Shown here: piece after piece, positions 1 through 9,471 of the stretch
How the letters are laid out: every line of letters starts with the position of its first letter
Numbering within the stretch: position 1 is the first letter of the stretch
Source of the DNA: Mesorhizobium sp.
Lineage (GTDB): Bacteria > Pseudomonadota > Alphaproteobacteria > Rhizobiales > Rhizobiaceae
Assembly (NCBI GenBank): GCA_019509685.1
Contig: JAEKLU010000221.1
Span: 1 to 23,132, forward strand
DNA length: 23,132 nt
Reading direction: 5' to 3'
Made by a program: the position numbers and the translations under genes
Notes under the pieces: generated by a model
What the model was told of the DNA's origin: nothing
The model's input: only the letters and a program-made list of their open reading frames with translations
The model's database searches: none

Positions 1-305
1 AAAAGCCGGTGTTCCACACCGGCGATCTCACCGTCGATCTGGTCAAGCGCATCGTCAAGGTCGAAGGCAATGAGGTGAAGTTGTCGCCCAAGGAGTACGA
101 CATCCTGCGCATCCTGGTGCAGCATGCCGGCAAGGTGCTGACCCACCAGTTCATGCTGAAGCAGATCTGGGGCGACACCACCGACGTCCAGTACCTGCGC
201 GTCTATGTGCGGCAGTTGCGGCAGAAGATCGAAAAGACGCCGGACCAACCGCGCTACATCACGACCGAGACCGGCGTCGGCTATCGCCTGCGCGAGGTGG
301 AGTAG
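1..305 (+). CDS. kdpE: KdpE-like response regulator, C-terminal DNA-binding domain (5' end outside window)
   Basis: The reading frame is already open at the first bases of the window (codons from base 3) and ends in TAG at 303-305, so only about 100 C-terminal residues are present. They form an OmpR/PhoB-type winged-helix DNA-binding domain: an LSPKEYDIL segment, then AGKVLTHQFMLKQIWG, then YLRVYVRQLRQKIE (recognition-helix area), and the wing ETGVGYRL. The spacing and the YLRVYVRQLRQK wording fit KdpE, the regulator of the Kdp potassium-uptake operon, better than other OmpR paralogues. The receiver domain with its phospho-acceptor Asp must lie upstream, and kdpD/kdpFABC would be expected further upstream (inference). 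The GTG at base 9 is internal and is not a start. A related OmpR-family regulator cannot be excluded. Confidence 0.82.
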   Translation, partial: KPVFHTGDLTVDLVKRIVKVEGNEVKLSPKEYDILRILVQHAGKVLTHQFMLKQIWGDTTDVQYLRVYVRQLRQKIEKTPDQPRYITTETGVGYRLREVE

Positions 306-348
306 CTGAGGCAGAGACCGTGGCGGTTGGCCGCAGCAGATCAAGGTC

Positions 349-527
349 GTCATCCCAGGGCGAAGCAGGAGCGAAGCTCCGTCGCGGAGACCCTGGGATC
401 CATTCCGTGACCTCGGACGCAAGGCGCAGCGGAGCGGATTCTGCACCGCCGCGGCGCGGAGAGGTCACGGAATGGATCCTCGGGTCTGCGCCGCGTCGCT
501 TCGCTCCTTGCTCCGCCCGTGGATGAC
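349..527. repeat. Large imperfect palindromic intergenic repeat
   Basis: This fills most of the 295-base gap between the kdpE-like gene and the ialB-like gene. The inner arms are perfect: GGATCCATTCCGTGACCTC at 396-414 is the exact reverse complement of 461-479. The outer flanks also pair, imperfectly: 349-395 (beginning GTCATCC) against 480-527 (ending GGATGAC). The whole forms a roughly 179-base cruciform-capable element with a GC-rich loop at 415-460. Long palindromes starting GTCATCC and ending GGATGAC are a common kind of dispersed intergenic element in rhizobial genomes (recalled, not searched). No ORF of its own is credible. It lies between a gene ending rightward and one ending leftward, so it could also stop transcription from both sides. 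Confidence 0.85.
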
Positions 528-600
528 GAAGCGTTCAGCGTTTCGGCAAATCACCACGGGTAGAGCCGCCAAAAGACATCGGCCGGCCGGTCTCCGGCGC

Positions 601-1197
601 TTAATCCGCCGACAGGTCCGCCGTCCGGGCGAGTGCGCCGCCGAAGCCATTGAGCGAGATGGTGAAGGCGATCGGCTGCGTCGTGTCGGCGGCCGTGGCG
701 TTGACCTTCAGCGTGGTGCCGTTCTGCAGCAGCGCCGTGGTATCGGCATCGAAGGTCACCGGCACCAGGCAGCCAACGGCCTGGCAGGTGTTGAACGCCA
801 AGGTGCCATCCAGCTTCTTGTCGTCGATTTCGAGCGACACGCCATTGGCCAGAGCCAGCCCGAAGGGCAGCGCCAACGTGCCGATCGCGTCCTGACCGGT
901 CTTGGTCGTCAATTCGATGGCCAGCAGCCGCTGGCCACTCTGCTTGTTGAACTGCTGGTGCGACAGGCTGCACACCTTGTTGGTGCCGGTGATCTGGCAA
1001 TTGACCGTCCAGTCGCCATGCGTTTCCGACAGCGCCGAGGCGCCGCCCGGCAGTTGCGGCTTGGCCGCCGCGTCGGCGGGCTGAGCCGCGGGCGTAACCT
1101 TGTCGCCCTTGTTTTGCGCGGCAAGCGCCGTTGCCGGGAGACCGGCAATGCAGGCGGCTGCCAGCATTGCGACGAAATACGCGCGCTTCATCCTCAT
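601..1197 (-). CDS. IalB-family (invasion-associated locus B) exported protein
   Basis: A 198-residue protein with a Sec signal peptide (MRMKRAYFVAMLAAAC..., predicted cleavage after ALA near residue 26) and a low-complexity Ala/Pro linker. The globular domain then follows, opening with a SETHGDWTVNCQ segment typical of the invasion-associated locus B family. Four cysteines are visible in the mature part (VNCQ, KVCS, NTCQ, VGCL) and could form two periplasmic disulfides. In Bartonella, IalB takes part in erythrocyte invasion; in free-living and symbiotic rhizobia the paralogues have no settled role. The start is the first of two in-frame ATGs, four codons of which read M-R-M-K; an AAGGGA ribosome site lies just upstream. 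It sits 33 bases downstream of the giant autotransporter on the same strand, with only a short TTGGCC/GGCCAA stem and no T-run between them, so co-transcription is likely. Confidence 0.85.
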   Translation of the reverse strand: MRMKRAYFVAMLAAACIAGLPATALAAQNKGDKVTPAAQPADAAAKPQLPGGASALSETHGDWTVNCQITGTNKVCSLSHQQFNKQSGQRLLAIELTTKTGQDAIGTLALPFGLALANGVSLEIDDKKLDGTLAFNTCQAVGCLVPVTFDADTTALLQNGTTLKVNATAADTTQPIAFTISLNGFGGALARTADLSAD

Positions 1198-1230
1198 GAG
1201 ATCCCTTCTTGGCCGCCGCCTGGGGCCAAC

Positions 1231-4200
1231 CTAGAAGTTGACCTTGAGAGACGCGCTGACCGCGTTCTGCTTCACCGTTTTCCCGAAGGCGCCGTTATAC
1301 CTGACCGACAGTCCGACGCCATTGACGCCATTAAGTTCAACTCCGGCGCCGACGCGATAGAGCGGCGAATCTATTGCTTCCGTCAAGTGCAATGCCGGGT
1401 TGCCCGGCAGATTCTCCGCTGCGGCGAAGCGTCCCTCGATCTCCCATTGCTTGGTCGAGAATTCGACGCCGGCCTTTCCGTAGATACGGAAACTGGCAAT
1501 GTTGCTGATTGGAATATCGGTGCCAAGTTCAAGCGTCGGCGTCGCGGCGTAGAACATCGTGTCGCTGCCGTCGAAGTTGAAGGCGGCAACCGAGCCTTCC
1601 TCCTTGCCGGAGACGTCGAGCCAGCGCGCGTCGAACTGGATCGTCGGCTGCAGATAGAAAGCGCCCATCTGCTGCGTCATGCCGATGCGCGCCGAACCGC
1701 CGAACTGGCTTGTGGTCTGCTTATAGGAAACGCTGCCGCCGATGCCGTCGAGCAGCTCCTCGGGCAGGTACACGCCATCCAGCGTCTCGCCCGGAACGAA
1801 CGCGACCGGGTCCACATGCGTGTCGCGTTCCCCCTTGAAGGAGCCGGTGCCGCCGCCGAGCGCGAAGTCGACGAAATATCCGCTGCTTTCATATTTTGCC
1901 AGCGCATAGGCCTGCCAGGATTCGCCCTCGGTGTCGGAGAGCTGCTCGCCATTGTTGGCGATCTTGGAATCGTACTCGGTGCGGCCGAAGGTGGCACCGA
2001 GCGACCAGTTGTGGCCCACCTCGCCGATGGCGCCGAACGACAGCGTCTTCAACGTATCATCCCGGCTGGTGGTGCCGGCGCCGGCATCCCTGCTGTACTG
2101 CGCCTGCGGGCTGATGGTGCCCCAGATGCAGCGGCCGTCGGCGTTCTTGTAGGCCGGGACGCCGGTGCACTCGCGCGCCTGGTCGAGCATGATGTCGGTG
2201 GAGCGGTTGATCATGTCGAAGGTATGCACGGCATAGTGTGGCGTCAGCCGGGTCAGCGCGGCGCCGAGCTCGGCCTCGGTCTGCGAGAAGCGCAGCATGT
2301 TGATCAGCCGCGCCATCGGATTGTCCGGACTGGACACAGCCTCGAGATCGTCGAGATACTGCGCCATCTGGAACACGCCCGGATCGTTGGTGCCCGAGCC
2401 CGGATCCTGCGCCAGTTCGAGGAAGCTCTTGTTGTCGGCGTAGAGCACCAGATCGGTGCCGTTCTCGACCTTGACCAGGAAGTTGAAACCGACCGCCGGA
2501 TGCAATGTCTGCGGCGTCAGGCCGGAATCCGTCATCGCCGAACCCGTCGCGAGCTTGTATTGCGTAAACAGCTTGTCGATCGACAGGAAGTTGAGCGGCG
2601 CCGTGCCGTCGAAATCGCCGGCGCCACTCAAGGTCACCGCATCGGTGATCTGGTTGTTGAGGTCGATGTCGGTGACGAAACTGCCGGTACCGTCCTGGGT
2701 AAATCCGCCGGTGACATCGACGGTCGCCACCACGCCGATGCCTTGGCTGGTATAGAGTCCGTCATTGGTGAACAGCCCGCCGCCAAGATCGATGGTCTTG
2801 AGGCCGACCATCGAGGCATCGGCGAAATTGTGGAAGCTGTTGTTGCCGCCGCCGAGATCGATGTTGCCGATCACGCGGCCGAGAGTGCCCACTGCCTGCG
2901 AATTGTCGATATGGTCGTCGCCCGACGTCCCGGTGATCGCGAACGGACTGAAATCGTCCAGCAGCGATTCCAGGATCGCGTCTGTCGGCACCACCGGACC
3001 AGGCGCCAGCAGGAAGGTCTGGAACGCCTTGAACTGCGATGCCTGGATCTCGAAGGTCGGGTTCGCTCCCATCGCGTAGAGCAGGCTGTGGTTGGTCAGC
3101 GTGTTGTCGGCGCCGCCGACAAGCATTGCCGCCACGCCCGTTCCGGCGCCGCCGATCGTATACTTGCCATTGAGGTTGATGGTGATGTTGCCTTTTGCGT
3201 GCTCGGCGGTGCTTTCGCCATAGACGGCCACGGAATCCGCACCCTGCGCGAACAGGCTGTCACCTGCCGTCAGGTCGACCGTGTGCGCGTCGCCGTCGCC
3301 GGTCGCACTCTGGCCGAACATGGCATACGAGCTTGCGCCCTTGACCCAGACCTGGCTGTCGGTGCTTGCCGATGCCGCCGCCGCATCGCCGATGCCGCCT
3401 TGCGAGCCGGCTGCCGAACTGCCAATGGTCAGCGAATCGGTACCGCCCGCGCCGCCACCGCCGCCGACGGCCTGTGCCACGATACCATGCGCGCGGTCGC
3501 CGTCGGTTTCGATGGCGCCGGACTGCTTGATCGTGACCGTTCCGCCATTGCCCTTGGTGCCGCCAGGCGTGTTGAAGCCGATGGCGTTGGGCCCGCCGCC
3601 ATCGTCATCGGCGCCGAACCGGCCGAAGCCCGCGCCACCGAAGCCGCCGCCGCCGCCGATCGATTGCGCGATGATTGCAATGGAGTCCTTGCCATGCGTG
3701 ATGATCTCGCCGGTGCGCGTGACGTTGACGTCGCCGCCGTTGCCGCCGTCCCCGCCAAGTCCTCCGATGGCGAGCGCGTTGGACGTCTTGCCCTTGGCAT
3801 CGCCGCCATAGCCGCCACCGCCGCCGATGGATTCAGCCACCACCCCGTGCGCACGCTCACCGAACGTCTCGATGACGCCCGAAACGGTGACATCCACTTG
3901 GCCGCCATTGCCGCCTCGACCGCCGAAGCCACCGATCTGCAAGGCAAAGGCATTGTCCCCGGCCGCATCGCTCGAAACCGTGCCGCCATAGCCGCCGCCT
4001 CCGCCGATCGACTGGGCAAAGATGCCGATCGCGCCGTCCTTGTTGGTGGTTATCACGCCGTCATTGGAAACGATGACATGACCACCGTCGGCACCGACGC
4101 CGGCAGGCAGTGAAACACCGATAGCGAGCACTTGCCCGCCGACATTGGTGTCTCCCTCGGTCGCATTGGCGGCCGCGCCCGAAGCGCCGCCGCCGCCGCC

Positions 4201-7200
4201 CACAGACTGCGCGAAGATGCCATGCGAGAGATAGCCATCGGTGGTGATCTGGCCATGATTTTCGACCGTGACGTCACCGCCCCTGCTGCCTACCCCGCCA
4301 ATACCGCCGACCGAAAGGCTGACGGAAACGTCTTTGGCCGCACCTGTCGTTGTCGAACCGCTGCCGGCCGCGCCGCCGCCGCCTCCGATCGACTGCGCAA
4401 AGACGCCGTAGGAGTTGTCGCCTTCAGTGTGGATAATGCCGGTCTGATTGTTGATGACATGGACGAATTTTCCGACGCCACCACCGCCGCCGAGACCGCC
4501 CAAGGCAGCCGAAATGGAAACCTTGGCATCCGCTGACGTCGATCCTGCAGCGCCGCCGACGCCGCCGCTGCCACCGATGGATTGCGCCATGATGCCATGC
4601 GAATTGGCCATGTCGGTTTCGACGGTTCCATTGTTGGTGACATGAACTTCGCCGCCATCGCCGCCACCGGCGCCGGAGCCGCCCATCGTGAACTTGACGT
4701 CCACGGTGCCGCCGTCGCTGCCTGTGCTCTTGCCCGCGCCGCCGGAGCCGCCGCCGCCGCCGATCGACTGCGCGAAGATGCCGATCGAATTCTCTCGCTT
4801 GGTCCAAATGTGACCATTCACGTCATTGGTCACCTCGACAAGCGCACCAGTGCCGGCGCTGCCGCCGGCGCCGCCAATGCCGCCGCCGATCGCGTATTCC
4901 GCCTTGGCGCCGGCCGAAGCCGAGCCGCCGACACCGCCGCCGCCGCCGATCGAGCTGGCACTGATGCCATAGGAGAAGGCGCCGTCCGTGGTGATGAAAT
5001 TGTTGTTGGTGACGGACACCGCGCCGCCATCGCCGGCGGTGCCGCCGGGAAGGGCGAGCGCCACACCGATCGAAACCGTCGTCTTGCCATCGTCGCCCGC
5101 GCCTGCATCATCGCCGCCGCCGACATCTTCGTCGGAAGCGGACGCAGCACCGGCCGCGCCACCGCCACCGCCGACGGACATGGCGACGATGCCGGACGAC
5201 CCGAAGCCCGACGTGTCGATGATGCCGGTGTTGTTGACGGTGACCTTCATGGCGTTGGCCGCGCCGCCGCCCGAACCGCCGAGGCCCATATTGACGCTAA
5301 CGCTGGTCTGGCTGGTGCCGCCGATGTTGTAGGATTTCGCCGTGCTCGAGCCGCCGATGCCGCCACCGCCGCCGATCGACTGCGCCATGATGCCGGAGGA
5401 GAAAGCGCCGGTCGTGGTCAGATTGCCCGAGTTGGTGACATCGACCGTGTTGCCGAAGCCGCCCTGGCCACCGCCGCCGCCCATGGCGAAATTGGCGGCG
5501 ATGTTGACGCCGTCGCCGCCACCGACATTGGCGCTGCCGCCGGTGCTGGTGCCGCCATTGCCGCCGCCGCCGCCGATCGATTGCGCCACGATCGCGCTCG
5601 AGGAATCGCCATCTGTGGAGACAGTCATCGCATTGTTGACGTGGACATCGCCTGCATTGTTGCACTTGGTCGGATCGTTGCCGATGCAACCGCCGCCCTT
5701 GCCGCCGATGTTGACGGAAGCCGTCACCGTCACGCTGTTGCCGTAGCCGCCAGCACCGCCGAACGTGTCGCCTCCATTGCCGCCGCCGCCGCCGATCGAC
5801 TGGGCCAGGATGCCGACCGCCTGGAAGCCATGGGTGACGATCTGGCCGCCGCTGACCAGGCCGGACTCCACCGTGACCTTGTTGCCCTGGCCGCCATTGC
5901 CGCCGCTGCCGCCGATGGCGACGCCGAGATTGATCGCGACCTCGTCGCTGATGGCGCCGGCGATCGAGGTGGCGCGGCCGCCATTGCCGCCGCCGCCGCC
6001 GATCGATTGCGCCACGATGCCGCCCGAACCGTCCGCGTCGGTCAGGGACACGATGTTGCCGTTCGCCTTGACCGTAACCTCGCCGCCCGAGCCGCCGTCG
6101 CCGCCGCTGCCGCCGACGGTCACCGCCACCGCCGCGGATGCGTAAAGCCCGACGCTGAACGCGCCGGCGACAGCTTTGCCGCCATTACCGCCGCCGCCGC
6201 CGATGGCCTGGGCGATGATGCCCTTGGCGCCCATGCCGCTGACGGTGATGTCGCCGGTATGCTCGACCGTCACCTTCATCGCGTCGCGGCCCGCGCCACC
6301 GTCGCCGCCGACGGCGACGCCGACGCCGACAAAGAGGCCGACCGAGACCGCGCCGGCATTGCCGCCATTGCCGCCGCCGCCGCCGACCGATTGCGCCATG
6401 ATGCCGTGAGCAAGGTCGCCCTTGGTCGTGATGTTGGCGTTGTTGGTGACCTCCACCTCGCCGCCATTGCCGCCGCCGCCGCCCTTGCCGCCGACGCCGA
6501 CAGCAGTGAACAGGCCACCCGCCCCGGCGAGACCGCCATCGCCGCCGCCACCGCCGATCGCCTGGGCCAGGATGCCGACCGACAAATCCTCATTGGTCTT
6601 GATCACGCCGGAATTAGTCACCGTGACCTTCATGGCGCTGCCGCCGTCTTTAGCTGCGCCGCCGACCGCGAGCGAAGGTCCGCCGACGGCGATCGAGAAG
6701 CCGCCCGAGCCGCCGCCGCCGCCGACCGACTGCGCCTGGATGCCATGCGACTGGATGCCGTCGGTGGTGATGTCGGCGCCGTTGGTGACATCGACGGTGT
6801 TGCCGTTGCCGCCGCCGGCGCCGTTGCCGGCGATGCCGACATTGAGCGACAGGCTTCCCGCTATGCTGCCGCCGCCCGTGCCGCCGCCCCCGCCCACCGA
6901 CTGGGCGAGAATGCCGGTCGAATGGTCCTTCATTGTATGGATGGTGCCGTCGTCGATACCAACCGTGACGGTGTTCGACGCGCCCGCCGCGCCGCCCTTG
7001 CCGCCGACGCCGACGGACGCGCCCGCGGCCAGGTTGAACGAGAAACCGCCATTGCCGCCGCCGCCGCCGATCGACTGCACGATAAGGCCGGCAGAATTCA
7101 CTTCATGCGTGGTGATGGTCGTGCTGGCGGAATGGTATTCGACCGCACCTGCGCCGCCGCCGCCGGCGGCGCTTCCGCCGACGCCGACGGTGATGCCGGC

Positions 7201-9471
7201 GCTAAGACCGATGACGCCGCCGCCATTGCCGCCGCCACCGCCGATCGACTGCACGATGATGCCGGCCGAGCGTTCACCGAAGGTCTCGACCGAGCCATTA
7301 TAGGTAGTGTGCACATCGACGCCCGCGCCCGCGGCGCCGGCACCGCCGCCGATGCCTACCGTCGCGGCGACCGCGAACGTTCCTGCGAAGCCGCCATTGC
7401 CACCGCCGCCGCCGATTGACTGCACAATCAGGCCCGCCGAATCCGCGCCATGCGTGATGATGGTTTGATTGCCGCCGTCCGGCGTTCGGAAAAACACCTG
7501 GCCGCCGTCACCGCCTTTGCTTCCCGAGCCGCCGACGCCGACGCTGGCGCCTAAGCTGCCCGCAGCCGAGAATCCGCCATTGCCGCCGCCGCCGCCAATC
7601 GATTGCGCAATGATGCCGGCTGAACGCTGCTGCTGCGTTTCGACTTTGCCGCCGCTGGTTACATCGACCTTTTTGCCGACGCCTGCGGCCGCACCCTTGC
7701 CTCCGACACCGACAGCGGCCAGACCCGCGCCGCTGAGCGCAAATCCGCCATTGCCGCCGCCACCGCCCACGGATTGCGCCAGAATGCCGATGGAGTCGCT
7801 GCCGTTCGTATTCACCGTCGCATTGGCGACGTTGTAAGTCACCTCGCCGCCATCGCCGCCCGCCGCGCCACTGCCGCCGACGGAGACCGAGACGAAGGCT
7901 CCGGCCGCTATGCTGCCGCCACCGTTGCCGCCGCCGCCGCCTACCGACTGCGCCAGGATGCCGATAGCCGAACTGCCATGCGTGGAGACGCTGGCACCGG
8001 TGCCGGCCTGGTTGACGTTCACGGAACCGCCATTGCCGCCTGTGCCACCGCCACCGCCTATGGCCACCGCTATGTTCGAAAGCGCCGCTGCCCCGTAGCC
8101 GCCATTGCCGCCGCCGCCGCCGATCGATTGCACAAGCACGCCATGGGCGCCGTCGCCGCTGCCGTCGGCGCCTGTGATGATCGTGCCGCCGACATTCGCG
8201 GTCACCGTGCCGCCGGTGCCGCCGCCACCGGCCGTGCCGCCGATCGACACGATGCCCGCTGCCCCGCCTCCGTCGCCGCCGCCGCCGCCAACCGATTCCA
8301 CCAGCATGCCGATCGCGCCGGTGCCGTTCGTGGTGATTTTGCCGTTATTGGTGGCGGTTGCCGCCGACCCGTCATTGCCCGCGGCCCCCGAGCCGCCGCC
8401 GCCAAACAGGCCAAAGGCGCCGCCGCCATTGCCGCCGCCGCCGCCGACCGACTGGACGACCATACCGCTGGCAAAATCGCCTCCGGTGGTGATAACGCCG
8501 GTGCTCTCATTGGTGCCTTCGACAATTCCGCCAATCGTCGCGGCGCCGCCATTGCCGCCCTCGGAAATGATGCCGAGGCCACCTTTGCCGTTGCCGCCAT
8601 TGCCGCCGGCCGACCGGACCAGCATGCCGTATGAAAAGGTTCCGGACGTGCTGACGGAGCCCGCATTGCTCGCCGATGCGCTGCCGCCGGAAGCGCCGTT
8701 GCCGCCGTTCCCGCCGGCGCCGATCAAGGCCGCATCGAAATCGCCGCCTTGGCCGCCATTGCCGCCGCTAGCGTCTGCATAGATGCCGAATGAAGAATTG
8801 CCAGTCGTGCTGACGGTACTGGTTGCGGAGGCCGTGGCCGTGGCGCTGCCTCCGGCACCGCCGCTGCCTGCGTCGCCGGATTCGGATGTTGCCGCAGGCG
8901 CCGCCCCGCCGCCATTGCCGCCATTGCCGCCGATTGCCGTTGCGACTATTCCGTGATGGTTGTCGCCGACGGCCGAAAGATCGGCGTTGTTTGTGATGTC
9001 GACCGTGCCGCCGTGACCACCATTGCCGCCTTCGCCGCCATTGGTATGTACCGGTGTGCCGGCGCCGCCATAGCCGCCATTGCCGCCTTTGCCACCATTG
9101 GCCGTTCCGACAAAAGTGGATGCGCCGATGTTGAGTTGGTCTACATCGTTGGTGCCTGTAGCGTTACCACCGTCGTGGCCATTGGCGCCGTCATCGTCAT
9201 AACCGCCTGGCCCTCTATCGGGAGCCGCAGGACCGTTCTGGTCGATGACCACCTGTGATCTGGCAATGTCGATGGCGGAGAGCCCGGCCAGCGCCGTGGC
9301 GCCAAGCAACAGCGACAGACGCCCGGCCCTTAAGACAGTTCGTCCCCGGCCCTCGCCTGAAAAAGTCTTCGTCTCGGGAACTGAGCCCCCCGGCCCGTCC
9401 GACCGGGTTGTACACCGGCACCAGTCATCACAAAACGCACGCCGCCCACGGCGCGTTGAAAACAAAGCCAT
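1231..9471 (-). CDS. Giant glycine-rich autotransporter (type Va) adhesin-like protein
   Basis: A 2746-residue protein with autotransporter organisation. Residues 1-45 are an unusual polar extension; 46-73 hold Arg-rich n-region plus hydrophobic core (LSLLLGATALAGLSA), the probable signal peptide. The passenger (about 75-2010) is built from about 28 copies of a core like GILAQSIGGGGGNGG, plus three degenerate N-terminal copies (GGNGGNGG type), on average about 61 residues apart. Between cores are short beta-prone segments ending in TNNGxITTxGxxS-like strings. Residues about 2010-2435 are non-repetitive. From about 2440 to the end lies an autotransporter beta-barrel with alternating amphipathic strands, a Cys pair at its start (ARECTG/GRCIWG) and the C-terminal Phe (SLKVNF) read by the BAM complex. 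It presumably displays the passenger at the cell surface, perhaps for adhesion or biofilm formation (inference). No protease catalytic motif is seen. No alternative ATG exists in the leader. High confidence on class; function unknown. Confidence 0.9.
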   Translation of the reverse strand: MALFSTRRGRRAFCDDWCRCTTRSDGPGGSVPETKTFSGEGRGRTVLRAGRLSLLLGATALAGLSAIDIARSQVVIDQNGPAAPDRGPGGYDDDGANGHDGGNATGTNDVDQLNIGASTFVGTANGGKGGNGGYGGAGTPVHTNGGEGGNGGHGGTVDITNNADLSAVGDNHHGIVATAIGGNGGNGGGAAPAATSESGDAGSGGAGGSATATASATSTVSTTGNSSFGIYADASGGNGGQGGDFDAALIGAGGNGGNGASGGSASASNAGSVSTSGTFSYGMLVRSAGGNGGNGKGGLGIISEGGNGGAATIGGIVEGTNESTGVITTGGDFASGMVVQSVGGGGGNGGGAFGLFGGGGSGAAGNDGSAATATNNGKITTNGTGAIGMLVESVGGGGGDGGGAAGIVSIGGTAGGGGTGGTVTANVGGTIITGADGSGDGAHGVLVQSIGGGGGNGGYGAAALSNIAVAIGGGGGTGGNGGSVNVNQAGTGASVSTHGSSAIGILAQSVGGGGGNGGGSIAAGAFVSVSVGGSGAAGGDGGEVTYNVANATVNTNGSDSIGILAQSVGGGGGNGGFALSGAGLAAVGVGGKGAAAGVGKKVDVTSGGKVETQQQRSAGIIAQSIGGGGGNGGFSAAGSLGASVGVGGSGSKGGDGGQVFFRTPDGGNQTIITHGADSAGLIVQSIGGGGGNGGFAGTFAVAATVGIGGGAGAAGAGVDVHTTYNGSVETFGERSAGIIVQSIGGGGGNGGGVIGLSAGITVGVGGSAAGGGGAGAVEYHSASTTITTHEVNSAGLIVQSIGGGGGNGGFSFNLAAGASVGVGGKGGAAGASNTVTVGIDDGTIHTMKDHSTGILAQSVGGGGGTGGGSIAGSLSLNVGIAGNGAGGGNGNTVDVTNGADITTDGIQSHGIQAQSVGGGGGSGGFSIAVGGPSLAVGGAAKDGGSAMKVTVTNSGVIKTNEDLSVGILAQAIGGGGGDGGLAGAGGLFTAVGVGGKGGGGGNGGEVEVTNNANITTKGDLAHGIMAQSVGGGGGNGGNAGAVSVGLFVGVGVAVGGDGGAGRDAMKVTVEHTGDITVSGMGAKGIIAQAIGGGGGNGGKAVAGAFSVGLYASAAVAVTVGGSGGDGGSGGEVTVKANGNIVSLTDADGSGGIVAQSIGGGGGNGGRATSIAGAISDEVAINLGVAIGGSGGNGGQGNKVTVESGLVSGGQIVTHGFQAVGILAQSIGGGGGNGGDTFGGAGGYGNSVTVTASVNIGGKGGGCIGNDPTKCNNAGDVHVNNAMTVSTDGDSSSAIVAQSIGGGGGNGGTSTGGSANVGGGDGVNIAANFAMGGGGGQGGFGNTVDVTNSGNLTTTGAFSSGIMAQSIGGGGGIGGSSTAKSYNIGGTSQTSVSVNMGLGGSGGGAANAMKVTVNNTGIIDTSGFGSSGIVAMSVGGGGGAAGAASASDEDVGGGDDAGAGDDGKTTVSIGVALALPGGTAGDGGAVSVTNNNFITTDGAFSYGISASSIGGGGGVGGSASAGAKAEYAIGGGIGGAGGSAGTGALVEVTNDVNGHIWTKRENSIGIFAQSIGGGGGSGGAGKSTGSDGGTVDVKFTMGGSGAGGGDGGEVHVTNNGTVETDMANSHGIMAQSIGGSGGVGGAAGSTSADAKVSISAALGGLGGGGGVGKFVHVINNQTGIIHTEGDNSYGVFAQSIGGGGGAAGSGSTTTGAAKDVSVSLSVGGIGGVGSRGGDVTVENHGQITTDGYLSHGIFAQSVGGGGGASGAAANATEGDTNVGGQVLAIGVSLPAGVGADGGHVIVSNDGVITTNKDGAIGIFAQSIGGGGGYGGTVSSDAAGDNAFALQIGGFGGRGGNGGQVDVTVSGVIETFGERAHGVVAESIGGGGGYGGDAKGKTSNALAIGGLGGDGGNGGDVNVTRTGEIITHGKDSIAIIAQSIGGGGGFGGAGFGRFGADDDGGGPNAIGFNTPGGTKGNGGTVTIKQSGAIETDGDRAHGIVAQAVGGGGGAGGTDSLTIGSSAAGSQGGIGDAAAASASTDSQVWVKGASSYAMFGQSATGDGDAHTVDLTAGDSLFAQGADSVAVYGESTAEHAKGNITINLNGKYTIGGAGTGVAAMLVGGADNTLTNHSLLYAMGANPTFEIQASQFKAFQTFLLAPGPVVPTDAILESLLDDFSPFAITGTSGDDHIDNSQAVGTLGRVIGNIDLGGGNNSFHNFADASMVGLKTIDLGGGLFTNDGLYTSQGIGVVATVDVTGGFTQDGTGSFVTDIDLNNQITDAVTLSGAGDFDGTAPLNFLSIDKLFTQYKLATGSAMTDSGLTPQTLHPAVGFNFLVKVENGTDLVLYADNKSFLELAQDPGSGTNDPGVFQMAQYLDDLEAVSSPDNPMARLINMLRFSQTEAELGAALTRLTPHYAVHTFDMINRSTDIMLDQARECTGVPAYKNADGRCIWGTISPQAQYSRDAGAGTTSRDDTLKTLSFGAIGEVGHNWSLGATFGRTEYDSKIANNGEQLSDTEGESWQAYALAKYESSGYFVDFALGGGTGSFKGERDTHVDPVAFVPGETLDGVYLPEELLDGIGGSVSYKQTTSQFGGSARIGMTQQMGAFYLQPTIQFDARWLDVSGKEEGSVAAFNFDGSDTMFYAATPTLELGTDIPISNIASFRIYGKAGVEFSTKQWEIEGRFAAAENLPGNPALHLTEAIDSPLYRVGAGVELNGVNGVGLSVRYNGAFGKTVKQNAVSASLKVNF

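Noticed and set aside
472..4113. Plus-strand ORF of 1213 codons opposite the autotransporter and IalB genes
   Set aside because: It spans the repeat, the whole ialB-like gene and the autotransporter barrel, and its Ala/Arg/Asp-rich translation has no domain sense. It is the antisense shadow of GC-rich coding sequence with few stop codons in that frame.
4582..7419. Plus-strand ORF of 945 codons rich in AAAADRL repeats
   Set aside because: It mirrors the autotransporter repeat units on the opposite strand; the periodic AADRL motif is the reverse complement of codons for the SIGGGGG core. There is no ribosome site or signal of its own.
3460..8460. CRISPR-like pattern: a GC-rich CCGCCGATCGA-type motif recurring about every 184 bases
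   Set aside because: The recurring motif codes for the Gly-rich core in one continuous frame, copies diverge at synonymous sites, spacing is far too long and the between-parts are coding and related.
3281..8782. Several Pro-rich plus-strand ORFs (for example 3281-3811, 6422-7303, 8105-8782)
   Set aside because: Poly-Pro translations arise from CCG runs opposite the Gly codons of the autotransporter; they are shadows in a third frame.
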